Assembly: GCA_902611415.1 (NCBI GenBank)
Contig: CACLZM010000002.1
Coordinates: 1-64,000 of the forward strand
DNA: 64,000 nucleotides
Reading direction: 5' to 3'
DNA from: an uncultured Alphaproteobacteria bacterium
Lineage (GTDB): Bacteria; Pseudomonadota; Alphaproteobacteria; HIMB59
Below the pieces are notes generated by a model that searched no databases, had not been told where the DNA came from, and saw nothing but the letters and a program-made list of their open reading frames with translations. Each line of letters starts with the position of its first letter. The stretch's first letter is position 1. Below, piece after piece: positions 21,574-30,054 of this stretch. A program made the position numbers and the translations under genes.

Positions 21574-22860
21574 TTATATATCTATTTCATATGGGAATGA
21601 GCTTAGTTGTTCCAAGCCATCTTTGGTTACAACGAACTGATCCTCAAGTTTAATTCCCTCTTTGCCGCCAACTTCACCAATATAACTCTCTACACAGATA
21701 GTCATATTTTCCTCAAAATTGGCTGAGTAATCCGCATTGCTAAAATCTCTATTTGGGTAAGCAACAAGTGGCCATTCATCACAAAGACCGACACCATGAA
21801 TAATGCATGGATAATGATTATCGTAGCAATTATCTGGCAATTTCCAGGATTTTTCTGCGAATTCTCTAAAATTTAAACCAGCTTTAATCAGTGATTTGTT
21901 ATGATTAATATGTTCTAAAGACATTGAATAAAGCCTTTTTTGTTCATCATTTAGACGATTGCCCTCAACAAAGGTTCGAGAGATATCAGCACAGTAACCG
22001 TACGGTCCAACCATATCTGTGTCAAAAGCAACTAAATCTCCAGACTCAATGACTCTGTTACTGCATTCTTGAAGCCAAGGATTTGTTCGTGGCCCAGAAA
22101 CTAAAAGACGAGTCTCAAACCACTCCCCACCATTTTCAATATTGACTTTATGCATGTATGACCAAAGTTCTTCTTCTGTCATACCTGCCTGAAGTTTATC
22201 TCTCATTAGCCACATTCCTTTTTCAGCAGTCTCAATAGAAGCTCTCATACAAATTAGCTCATCATCAGATTTAATTGATCTTGCAAGCTCAATGTACTTT
22301 TGGGCGTTCACTAGTTTAACATTAAACTGTTTAAGTAACATTTGTATTCCAACTGGATCGGAAACATCTATTGCAAGGCAATTATTATTAGGTGAATGCT
22401 CTCTCATTAAATCTTGAACAGTGCCAGCCCATTTTTTTGCATTTTTATCAACAAAATTATTTGCCGAAAAAAAATCCCAACTATCAACTGCTCGAATATC
22501 ATCAATCGTGCATAAATGTTCTGAGAGATGTTCGCTCTTTGGATAATCAAAAAGTATTACTTTTCCCTCTGCAGAAATAAATACAAATCGCACAAGTTCA
22601 TGCATTGTAAATAAACTCATATTTCTACTGTCGGTTGCATACCTTATATTGATCGGATCAAATAATATGCAAGCACCAACATTATTTAACCGTAGTTGCT
22701 CTAAAACTCTATTGAGTCGGTACATACGTAAACGGTCGAAGTCTATTTTTTCTTCGTACAGTCTAGGTTTGTAAACTTGATTTTCAAAATTTTGGTTAAT
22801 TGTTTCGAAAAACTTTGGTCCGATTTTACGGTCAGCAAATTTACTTGTAAAATTACTCAT
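21574..22860 (-). CDS. dddP: DddP-like M24-family enzyme (candidate DMSP lyase)
   Basis: 428-residue pita-bread (M24) protein. It follows marine DddP, which cleaves dimethylsulfoniopropionate to DMS and acrylate, closely: FDPINIRYATDSRNMSLF, GGEWFETRLLVSGPRTNPW, HGVGLCDEWPLVAYPN and KLEDQFVVTKDG. All metal-ligand positions are kept: the two Asp in FDTD, Asp in CADISRTF, His in IIHGVG, Glu in CVES and Glu in KLEDQ. Its ATG overlaps the stop of the upstream methyltransferase-like gene by eight bases. An Xaa-Pro-type peptidase or a lyase with another substrate is the alternative. Confidence 0.75.
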   Translation of the reverse strand: MSNFTSKFADRKIGPKFFETINQNFENQVYKPRLYEEKIDFDRLRMYRLNRVLEQLRLNNVGACILFDPINIRYATDSRNMSLFTMHELVRFVFISAEGKVILFDYPKSEHLSEHLCTIDDIRAVDSWDFFSANNFVDKNAKKWAGTVQDLMREHSPNNNCLAIDVSDPVGIQMLLKQFNVKLVNAQKYIELARSIKSDDELICMRASIETAEKGMWLMRDKLQAGMTEEELWSYMHKVNIENGGEWFETRLLVSGPRTNPWLQECSNRVIESGDLVAFDTDMVGPYGYCADISRTFVEGNRLNDEQKRLYSMSLEHINHNKSLIKAGLNFREFAEKSWKLPDNCYDNHYPCIIHGVGLCDEWPLVAYPNRDFSNADYSANFEENMTICVESYIGEVGGKEGIKLEDQFVVTKDGLEQLSSFPYEIDI

Positions 22861-23965
22861 CTAAATGACTCTTAATATTATTCTTTTCAAATCTTAAAAG
22901 ATGATCACTAAATTGCAATTTAAGTTTTTTTGCACTATTACTAATTTTATCAAGGAAACTAATACTTATTTTAATACTTTTTTGTTCATTTTCGGATATT
23001 TGACCAACATAGGTGATAGCATTCCATAATCCAAGTGAGTTCATCGGTGAAAATTTTTTCTTAGAGGATAATGATAGGTTTATAAATGAAAATAAAAATG
23101 AAGATGCAGACACTTTAAATTTTTTTCTAAAATGAGGTATATTTTTATTCAGGCTTTCTACAAATTTTTTGGGATCACTAAATTGATAGGGATTAATTTT
23201 TGGAAAGAATAATTTGAGAAGTTTCTTTGAAAAATCGTTTCCAGATGAATAAATAAAAAATAGCTGACCTTTTACATCTAACATTTTTAATAGTGGAATA
23301 AGTACTAGTTTAAGTGTTCTTTCGTAAGGAGATCTTAGCCTGAAAGCTTGAGATGCAATAATATAGTCATAAAACTTTGGGATACTCTCTAACTTACTTG
23401 GTATCAAATGCTTTAATGCAATTTTTTGATCCTTTCTATAAATAACCATCAGTGTCTTTTGCTTCGGTCTCAATATAGTTGAAGATGTATCCTCTTTTAT
23501 GTCCCAATTTTTTCTTATAACCTCACCCATATTCATGAGTTGTTGATTGAAACTAAAACTTGTATTTCCAACTAATTCTTTTTTTATTAATTTACAATCT
23601 GTGAATCGATTATCATTAATCTCTCTGTAGGATGCATTTGTTATACAGAAAACTAAATTCTTATGTTCAAAAAATCTATAACCAAGATAATTAAGAAGAC
23701 TGTTAATATCATCAATACTAATTTCTTTTCCAACAACTATAATTGGATCTTCAGGAAATTTGTCATGAACAGCCGATAACAATGTGCAGATAACTGAGCC
23801 ATCTCCTGTCCCAGCATCAAAAATTCTAAATGAATCTTTAGTAATTTTAGAATTTTTTAAATACTTCGCTAATTGAAAAGCTATTCGACTTTTTTCGTTG
23901 GTAGAATTTACAAATGATAAATATTTATCTCTTGAATCAAAAAAATCTGACTTTTTTGCCCCCAC
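22853..23965 (-). CDS. Unknown protein with class I methyltransferase-like N-terminus
   Basis: 370 residues, not assigned to a named family. FRIFDAGTGDGSVICTLL near residue 43 looks like motif I (GxGxG type) of S-adenosylmethionine-dependent methyltransferases. FYDYIIASQAFRL followed by LLKMLDVKGQLFFIYS fits later Rossmann strands. The rest is lysine- and phenylalanine-rich and without visible membrane segments. The start is GTG with AGGAGA seven bases upstream. It overlaps the DddP-like gene by eight bases, so the two are coupled. A role in sulfonium or methylated-solute metabolism is only a guess from that neighbour. Confidence 0.7.
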   Translation of the reverse strand: MGAKKSDFFDSRDKYLSFVNSTNEKSRIAFQLAKYLKNSKITKDSFRIFDAGTGDGSVICTLLSAVHDKFPEDPIIVVGKEISIDDINSLLNYLGYRFFEHKNLVFCITNASYREINDNRFTDCKLIKKELVGNTSFSFNQQLMNMGEVIRKNWDIKEDTSSTILRPKQKTLMVIYRKDQKIALKHLIPSKLESIPKFYDYIIASQAFRLRSPYERTLKLVLIPLLKMLDVKGQLFFIYSSGNDFSKKLLKLFFPKINPYQFSDPKKFVESLNKNIPHFRKKFKVSASSFLFSFINLSLSSKKKFSPMNSLGLWNAITYVGQISENEQKSIKISISFLDKISNSAKKLKLQFSDHLLRFEKNNIKSHLDE

Positions 23966-24040
23966 TTTATTTCTCCTAGTTTTTTTTAAACTAGAAATGC
24001 ATTGATTACCATAATAGAGTTAACTGGTTAGTTTATAAAT

Positions 24041-24133
24041 ATGACTTTAGAAACCTCGCTTTTATTGGGTATATTTGGCGCAGTTTTAGCAATAGCAATA
24101 ATGGTTTTTGATATTTACAAAAGAAACAAATAA
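24041..24133 (+). CDS. Possible 30-residue single-span membrane protein
   Basis: A short frame, MTLETSLLLGIFGAVLAIAI then MVFDIYKRNK, gives one hydrophobic helix with a positive C-terminal tail (KRNK), so it would sit N-out/C-in. No ribosome-binding site is visible. It occupies the otherwise empty gap between two divergent transcription units and ends 32 bases before the ferredoxin reductase. Composition and topology are protein-like, but a frame this short can be chance. Confidence 0.4.
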   Translation: MTLETSLLLGIFGAVLAIAIMVFDIYKRNK

Positions 24134-24154
24134 TCTAACTCAAGTAACATTTAT

Positions 24155-24160
24155 TATAAT
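24155..24160 (+). promoter_or_regulatory. -10 element of a possibly leaderless promoter
   Basis: A perfect TATAAT ends five bases before the ATG of the ferredoxin-NADP reductase. Transcription starting about seven bases after it would begin at or next to the ATG. No Shine-Dalgarno sequence is present, which fits leaderless translation. The -35 region is poor. Confidence 0.45.
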
Positions 24161-24165
24161 AAGAC

Positions 24166-25200
24166 ATGACCAATATTATAAAAACAGGTGGAAGCCACGA
24201 AACAGACGTTGTTATTATTGGTGCTGGCCCATGTGGTCTGTTTCAAGTCTTTGAATTGGGTCTTTTAGATATGAAGGCTCATTTAATCGACAACCTTGAT
24301 AAAATAGGAGGGCAGTGCGCAGAATTATATCCTGATAAAAATTTATATGATATTCCAAGTAGGCCAGCTATTACCGGCCAAGAACTAACCTATGATTTAA
24401 TAAAACAAGCTGAGCCTTTCAATCCCTCTTATCATCTCAATCAATTAACTTCTAAAATTTCTTTAAATGATAATGATATTTTAGTTGAAACCGATAAGGG
24501 CACATCCATTAAATGTAAGTCTTTAGTGATTGCAGCAGGTGCTGGTAGTTTTGTTCCAAGAAAGCTTCCTGCAGAGGGCTCACAGGAGCTAGAAAATAAA
24601 AATATTTTTTACTCTGTTAAAAAAAGATCTGATTTCCAAGATAAGAATATTTTAATAATTGGTGGTGGTGACTCTGCTCTTGATTATGTTATGGGATTTC
24701 AAGGAATAGCCAAAAAAGTTTCTTTGGTCCACAGAAGAAAAGAATTTAAAGGAGTTCAAGACTCTGTAAATAAAGTTATGTCTTTAGTTGATAAAGGCGA
24801 TGTAAACTTCAATATGGGAAGTTTAAAAAAGGTTGAAAAAAATGATAACGGTAAAGTCACAGTGACACTTGATGATGAGACAACATTAAGTGATATTGAC
24901 GCTATTTTTCCGTTTTTTGGATTAAAAATAGAGTTGGGCCCAATAGCAGATTGGGGCTTAAATTTAGAAAAAAATTTAATATCAGTGAATACTGAGAATT
25001 TTGAAACTTCTGTTCCAAGAGTTTTTGCTGTTGGAGATATTTGTATTTATCCTGGTAAATTAAAGTTAATTTTAAGTGGCTTTCATGAAGCAGCTCTTGC
25101 AGCAAAAAAAATGTTTGAATATTGCCATAGTGATAAAAAATATGTGTTTAGATACACTACCTCTTCTAGTGACTTACAAAAAAAACTTGGCGTAAAATAA
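24166..25200 (+). CDS. Ferredoxin-NADP+ reductase (thioredoxin-reductase-like type)
   Basis: 344-residue FAD/NAD(P)-binding flavoenzyme of the FNR2 (YumC-like) class, moving electrons between NADPH and ferredoxin. FAD site VVIIGAGPCGLFQVFELG; GGQCAELYPDKNLYDIPSRP is characteristic of this class. NADPH site ILIIGGGDSALDYVMG; second FAD motif VFAVGDICIYPGK. There is no CxxC redox pair, which separates it from thioredoxin reductase. It converges on the AcoR-like regulator with zero bases between the two stop codons. Confidence 0.93.
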   Translation: MTNIIKTGGSHETDVVIIGAGPCGLFQVFELGLLDMKAHLIDNLDKIGGQCAELYPDKNLYDIPSRPAITGQELTYDLIKQAEPFNPSYHLNQLTSKISLNDNDILVETDKGTSIKCKSLVIAAGAGSFVPRKLPAEGSQELENKNIFYSVKKRSDFQDKNILIIGGGDSALDYVMGFQGIAKKVSLVHRRKEFKGVQDSVNKVMSLVDKGDVNFNMGSLKKVEKNDNGKVTVTLDDETTLSDIDAIFPFFGLKIELGPIADWGLNLEKNLISVNTENFETSVPRVFAVGDICIYPGKLKLILSGFHEAALAAKKMFEYCHSDKKYVFRYTTSSSDLQKKLGVK

Positions 25201-26295
25201 CTAAGATAAATGCTTATAAACAGTCGTTCTCGAGATATTTAAAGTTCTTGAAACACTGCTAACTTTTTCGCCAGTTTGCTTATATGTTTTTTGAATAAGG
25301 ATACACTGCTTTTCTTTAATTGCAGATCCTTCGCAATTAACACAAGGCTTATATGGCTGTTTTAAATTATTATTTACCCTATTATAATTTGATACTTGTC
25401 TTTGAAATAGCTTGATAAAAAGACTTGACCCCAACCAATCTTTTACTTTTAAAACTTTATCTAAATTTAAATCATAAGCAATTTTATGATATGGAGTAGT
25501 AAAGATATTAAAAAAATCATTAGTTGTATCTTTAAAAATACCACTTAGCATAACTCTTGCGTTAGAATTTACTCCTTCTATTTCTCCATCATCATTAACA
25601 GCAATCAAACCTATACTATTTGTATTCAGGTATTCGCTTCTTGGGTGAAAAGAGTAAATGTTAGTGTGCTGAAATGAATTTAAAAATAATTTCTGTTCTA
25701 CAGATTTTGCAGATAGTTTAACAAGAGCCAAAGTATGATCTTGTCTAGATGATGTGTCAGTTGAAGCGTCTATAATACCAACAATATTTTGGTTATGGTC
25801 AAAAATTGGACTTGCAAAACAGGAAAGGTGACAATGTTCATTAAAAAAATGTTCACCTCCAGCAACTATTGATGCAGACTTTGTTTTAAGTGTTAATCCT
25901 AATCCATTCGTTCCTCTATACTCTTCTTTCCAAACTGAGCCAGGTATCACAACCTTTCTTGCTTTACTATTATAAAATTCATTATCATAGAGTGTGTCGA
26001 GAACAACTCCCTCGTTGTTCGCAAAAGCAACCATAAAGTTTGTTCCAGCAATTTGAGAATGAAGAAGTTCTAATTCTGGTAAAATAAAACCTCTGATATC
26101 ATTATACTCATCTTGGAGTTCATTTAATTTTGATGAACTTATTACACTTTCAATAGAGTTTCTCTCAGGACTTAAACCATTTTCAAAACATCTTATCCAA
26201 CTATCAACAATTTTTTTATCTGTAAAATTTAAGGATATGTTTCTATCCTTTTCCAAAAGACGAGTCCTTTCAATTAACTGTCTGTAAGATTGCAT
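25201..26295 (-). CDS. AcoR-like GAF-PAS-HTH regulator lacking the AAA+ domain
   Basis: 364-residue transcription regulator. The N-terminal half resembles AcoR-type activators with a GAF sensor domain (VIPGSVWKEEYRGTNGLGLT, then HLSCFASPIFDHNQNIVGII). A PAS-like part follows (NSIGLIAVNDDGEIEGVNSN), and the end is a Fis-type helix-turn-helix (VSSVSRTLNISRTTVYKHL). The sigma-54-contacting AAA+ domain, with GAFTGA and Walker motifs, that normally lies between them is missing. So it is unlikely to activate sigma-54 promoters. It is divergent from adh and the first importer, with a palindrome in between. AcoR relatives sense acetoin, alcohols or glycerol. Confidence 0.85.
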   Translation of the reverse strand: MQSYRQLIERTRLLEKDRNISLNFTDKKIVDSWIRCFENGLSPERNSIESVISSSKLNELQDEYNDIRGFILPELELLHSQIAGTNFMVAFANNEGVVLDTLYDNEFYNSKARKVVIPGSVWKEEYRGTNGLGLTLKTKSASIVAGGEHFFNEHCHLSCFASPIFDHNQNIVGIIDASTDTSSRQDHTLALVKLSAKSVEQKLFLNSFQHTNIYSFHPRSEYLNTNSIGLIAVNDDGEIEGVNSNARVMLSGIFKDTTNDFFNIFTTPYHKIAYDLNLDKVLKVKDWLGSSLFIKLFQRQVSNYNRVNNNLKQPYKPCVNCEGSAIKEKQCILIQKTYKQTGEKVSSVSRTLNISRTTVYKHLS

Positions 26296-26338
26296 TTTTG
26301 AAAATTAGCAATTTCATAAAATTATTACAACTTCTAAG

Positions 26339-26359
26339 ATTGTTCAAAAAATGAACAAT
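26339..26359. promoter_or_regulatory. Palindrome in the regulator/adh divergent region
   Basis: Perfect inverted repeat with arms ATTGTTCA and TGAACAAT separated by five A. It lies 44 bases before the regulator start and about 100 bases before adh. The TGTTC/GAACA half-sites resemble sites bound by Fis-type activators. It is the natural candidate operator of the AcoR-like protein. The link is by position only. Confidence 0.55.
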
Positions 26360-26458
26360 TTTTTGATTTTTTTCTGTTAAACAAGAGTATGCATCAATTT
26401 TGAACATTGGATCTGTGGACTTTTTATAGTTAAATAAATGTAATTTTGGGAGGAATTG

Positions 26459-27520
26459 ATGAAAGCACAAGTATTACATAGCTATGACCCTGAGATGAAA
26501 CAGGACGTTTGGGTAAAGGAAGAGGAAGTTCCAAACCCAAAACTTGAAAAGGCATCTGACGTCATTGTTAAAATTGGAGCAGCAGGCGTCTGCAGAACAG
26601 ATTTACATGTCATCGAAGGTGAGTGGAGACATATCCAGGACCCTGATGATAAACTTTTACCATGTGTAATGGGTCACGAAAATGCTGGATGGATTGAGGA
26701 AGTTGGAAGTGATGTAGAGGGATTTAAAAAAGGTGACTCAGTTATTCTCCATCCAATTATCTCTGGAACCAATGGCACTTGTTTAAGTTGTAGAAAAGGT
26801 TTAGACACTCACGCTGAGAACGGAATTTTTCCAGGATTAAATGTTAAAGAAGGTGGATACTCTGAATTATTAAAAACAAGTGTAAGAAATCTTATCAAGA
26901 TTCCGAACACATTAACCCCTAAAGATGTTGCACCATTTTCTGATGCGGGTTTAACCGCATATCGTGTTGCAAAAAAAGCAACAAGACATCTTTTACCAGG
27001 TGAGAACTGTGTTGTAATAGGTGCAGGTGGTTTGGGTCACATAGCTATCCAATGTTTAAAAGCAATGTGTGCTGCAAATATAATTATTGTAGAAAAATCT
27101 GAAACTGCACTTAAGCATGCTATGCCTCTTGGTGGAGATCATGGTGTTTTAATTGATGGTAATGAAGTAGATAGAGTTATGGAATTAACCAAAGGTCTTG
27201 GTGCAGAGGCAGTCATCGATATGGTGGGAGAAAAAGGTTCAACTTCAATGGGTCTTAGTATGACTAAAAATACAGGGTCTTATTATATAGTTGGTTACGG
27301 AGAAGATATTAAAATCAAATCCGTTGATATGATTATTTCTGAGAGAAATATCATAGGAAATTTAATTGGTACATGGTCCGAACTTTATGAGCTAATGGAA
27401 TTGGCAAATAAAGACCTAGTAAGGTTATCCATGCAGGAGTACAAGCTTAGTGAAGCCAATAAAGCTCTGCATGATCTTAATAACGGTCTTGTAAAAGGAA
27501 GAGCAGTTTTAGTACCATAA
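26459..27520 (+). CDS. Zinc-type alcohol dehydrogenase (MDR family)
   Basis: 353-residue medium-chain dehydrogenase oxidising an alcohol or polyol with NAD(P). Catalytic-zinc cysteine in GVCRTDLHVIEGEW, GHENAGWIEEVGSDVEGF, and the nucleotide site VIGAGGLGHIAIQCLKA. The structural-zinc lobe keeps only two of the four cysteines (GTCLSCRKG, then DTHAEN where homologues have HC), so that site is probably absent. ATG at 26459 is chosen because GGGAGGA sits four bases upstream. An overlapping TTG at 26456 is too close. It is first in the run that continues into the importer 59 bases later. Confidence 0.9.
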   Translation: MKAQVLHSYDPEMKQDVWVKEEEVPNPKLEKASDVIVKIGAAGVCRTDLHVIEGEWRHIQDPDDKLLPCVMGHENAGWIEEVGSDVEGFKKGDSVILHPIISGTNGTCLSCRKGLDTHAENGIFPGLNVKEGGYSELLKTSVRNLIKIPNTLTPKDVAPFSDAGLTAYRVAKKATRHLLPGENCVVIGAGGLGHIAIQCLKAMCAANIIIVEKSETALKHAMPLGGDHGVLIDGNEVDRVMELTKGLGAEAVIDMVGEKGSTSMGLSMTKNTGSYYIVGYGEDIKIKSVDMIISERNIIGNLIGTWSELYELMELANKDLVRLSMQEYKLSEANKALHDLNNGLVKGRAVLVP

Positions 27521-27579
27521 AAAGTTTGTTATCAGATTAAGTTCTGAGCAAAAAACGAAGTATTAAGGGAGGGAAATAT

Positions 27580-29106
27580 ATGAAACTTAAAACTTTGATA
27601 AGCGCCTTGGCGTCTGTCCTCTTGATAGGCAGCCAAGTTGCACATGCAGACAAGTGGGGAGATCAATTTCCACACATCGCTGCTACAGGAGACATTCCTG
27701 GAATGTGTTCTTATGAGTCTATGTCTCAAAAAGACTATAGCGGAAGAACACTTACTATAAATACACACGCTATCCCTGTTATGGGAGAGCCAACCGCTCT
27801 TCACGCTGAGCAGTTTGAAAAATTAACAGGTGCTAAAGTAGAAGTAACACATACTCCTGCTGGTGACCTATATTCAAAGGCAATGGTTCCTTTCCAAGCT
27901 GGTCAGGCTCCATATGATATCGTCTTTGGTTTTTCAAACTTTATCAATGACTGGAAAAGATATTTAGCGCCCGTGCCACAAGAGTATGTGGACCAAATGG
28001 ATGGCGTATCAGCCTCACACAAGGCTATCGCTTCATGGGACGGTGTTATGTATCAGTATCCTGTTGATGGTGACAGACACTATTTAAAATATAGAAAAGA
28101 CGTCATCGATAATCCTGAGATGCAAGCTAAGTATAAAGCGGATACAGGTAAGGAATTAAAAGTTCCAACAACTTGGAAAGAGTACGGTGAAATGGCTTCT
28201 TATTTTAATGGTTGGGACTGGGATGGTGACGGAGAACTAGAATACGGTTCTGCTGAGGTTATGAAAAAAGATGACCTTATGTATGCTGCTTTCTATTCGC
28301 GTTCAGTTGCTTACGCCAAAAATGAGAGAACCCCAGGAGGTTTCTTCTTTGATTTAGAAACTATGGAACCATTAATTAATAACCCTGGATTTGTTGAAGC
28401 CCTTACAGATTGGGTTGATGCAGTTAACTATGTACCACCTGGTGGAATTAACTTTGGTCTTGGAGACGAAATTAATTCTTTTGGTGGTGGCCAGACCTTA
28501 TTTAGTTTCTCTTGGGATGATGCTTTTGTTGCTGCAATGCAACCAGATAGTCCAATTGCAAACCAAGTTGGTGCCGCACAACTTCCTGGTGCTGATAAAG
28601 TATGGAACAGAGATAATGGAATGTGGGATGCTAAATATAACCAAGCCCCTTTCTTCGTTTGGGGATGGGCAGTTGGTGTTGCAGGCAAGTCAGAAAATAA
28701 AGACGTCGCCTTTGATTATCTTTGCTTTTTTGCAAATGGTGCCAATCACCAAGCAGATATCGGAATTGGTCGATTTGGTGTGAATCCATTTATGGAAGAG
28801 GACTTCAAGGCTGATGTTTGGACACAAATTGGTTGGGACAAAGATATTGCTCAATCATATGTCGACACACTTGCTGATATGGAAAAAAGCACTAACAGAG
28901 TATTTCCATTAAGAGTTCCTGGTACTTTTGAGTTCAACAGTGCACTAGCGACTGGAACTGCAAAAGCTCTAGCAGGACAACTATCTCCTCAAGAAGCACT
29001 TGACGAAGTTTATGCTGAGTGGGTGTCAATTCTCGATAGAGTTGGTGCTGATAACGTAAGAGATGCATATGCTGTCGGTGTTAAAATGGAAGATAACGAA
29101 TTATAA
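27580..29106 (+). CDS. ABC importer 1: periplasmic sugar/polyol-binding protein
   Basis: 508-residue family 1 extracellular solute-binding protein. The signal peptide is MKLKTLISALASVLLIGSQVAHA. Aromatic-rich stretches such as WDAKYNQAPFFVWGWAVGV fit a carbohydrate pocket. Residues 213-221 read DWDGDGELE, a calcium-binding loop of EF-hand type. The strong GGGAGGG ribosome-binding site and the stem-loop after the stop suggest much higher expression than the permeases. The substrate is not shown. The paired GlpS/GlpT-type ATPases downstream favour glycerol, another polyol or a glycoside of these. Confidence 0.9.
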   Translation: MKLKTLISALASVLLIGSQVAHADKWGDQFPHIAATGDIPGMCSYESMSQKDYSGRTLTINTHAIPVMGEPTALHAEQFEKLTGAKVEVTHTPAGDLYSKAMVPFQAGQAPYDIVFGFSNFINDWKRYLAPVPQEYVDQMDGVSASHKAIASWDGVMYQYPVDGDRHYLKYRKDVIDNPEMQAKYKADTGKELKVPTTWKEYGEMASYFNGWDWDGDGELEYGSAEVMKKDDLMYAAFYSRSVAYAKNERTPGGFFFDLETMEPLINNPGFVEALTDWVDAVNYVPPGGINFGLGDEINSFGGGQTLFSFSWDDAFVAAMQPDSPIANQVGAAQLPGADKVWNRDNGMWDAKYNQAPFFVWGWAVGVAGKSENKDVAFDYLCFFANGANHQADIGIGRFGVNPFMEEDFKADVWTQIGWDKDIAQSYVDTLADMEKSTNRVFPLRVPGTFEFNSALATGTAKALAGQLSPQEALDEVYAEWVSILDRVGADNVRDAYAVGVKMEDNEL

Positions 29107-29126
29107 ACTATAATTTCGTTTTAATT

Positions 29127-29156
29127 AGTGATCGCTCATAGTATTGAGCGATCACT
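29127..29156 (+). terminator. Stem-loop after the importer 1 binding-protein gene
   Basis: Perfect 12-base-pair stem AGTGATCGCTCA / TGAGCGATCACT with a six-base loop, 20 bases after the stop codon and about 33 bases before the permease start. No T-run follows, so it is a poor intrinsic terminator. It could block 3' exonucleases and raise binding-protein mRNA over permease mRNA, as in malE-malF. Confidence 0.75.
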
Positions 29157-29189
29157 CCAAAGATTAATTTTAGAAATATTTAATACTGA

Positions 29190-30053
29190 ATGAACTTTAA
29201 ACATAAATATGTATTTTTGCTTCCAGGTTTAATAGTTTTAATTGGTATATTAATTTTTCCTATAATTTTTACGGTAAGATTAAGTTTATCAGGATGGAAT
29301 AGTTTTAATCCTGGATTAGATTTCATAGGTCTAAAAAATTATATTCGATTATTCACTGATGATCCTCGTTTTTGGCAATCATTTTTTAGATTAAGTTTTT
29401 TAGCAATTACTACTGTTTTTCTTCAATATATTATTGGGTTTGCTTTGGCTCATATGGTCTGGAAAGACATTAAGTTTAAAAGATTTTTTAGAGTTTTATT
29501 TCTCATTCCAATGATGACCACTCCAGTGATCATGACTGTTATTTGGAGAACTTTTTTTCATGAGTCTTTGGGGCCTTTGAATGATTTTCTGAGTATCTTC
29601 GGTCTACAGCCACCATGGTTATCTAGTCCTGGTTTAGCAAAAGTCTCTATTATTGTAGTAGAAGTTTGGCAGTGGACATCGTTTATGTTCTTATTAATGT
29701 TGGCTGGACTTTTAAGTTTGCCTAAAGAGCCTTTTTTAGCAGCAGCTGTTGATGGCGCTTCCCCATTTAAAAAATTTATCTACGTCACCTTTCCACTGAT
29801 GGCACCCATATCTATTGGTGCAATCATAATAAGACTTATTGAAGCTTCTAAAATTATGGATACAGTTTTTGTTTTGACAAGTGGAGGCCCAGGTACATCG
29901 ACTGAGACATCTAGCTTTTTCATTTTCATAAAAGGGCTTCGAGAATTCCAAATGGGATATGCTGCAACAGCCTCTTTCACGTATCTTATTATTATGATCA
30001 TAAGTTTGACTGTTATTGTTAAAGTTTTAACGAAAGTTTTGATGAGAGAGTAA
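29190..30053 (+). CDS. ABC importer 1: permease (MalF type)
   Basis: 287-residue inner-membrane permease with six hydrophobic segments, starting with YVFLLPGLIVLIGILIFPII. The ATPase-contacting EAA loop is LPKEPFLAAAVDGASPFKKF, near the canonical EAAxxDGA...F form. It pairs with the next gene to form the channel. The start ATG follows TTTAATACTGA without a clear ribosome-binding site. Its end is one base from the next start. Confidence 0.9.
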   Translation: MNFKHKYVFLLPGLIVLIGILIFPIIFTVRLSLSGWNSFNPGLDFIGLKNYIRLFTDDPRFWQSFFRLSFLAITTVFLQYIIGFALAHMVWKDIKFKRFFRVLFLIPMMTTPVIMTVIWRTFFHESLGPLNDFLSIFGLQPPWLSSPGLAKVSIIVVEVWQWTSFMFLLMLAGLLSLPKEPFLAAAVDGASPFKKFIYVTFPLMAPISIGAIIIRLIEASKIMDTVFVLTSGGPGTSTETSSFFIFIKGLREFQMGYAATASFTYLIIMIISLTVIVKVLTKVLMRE

Positions 30054-30054
30054 A

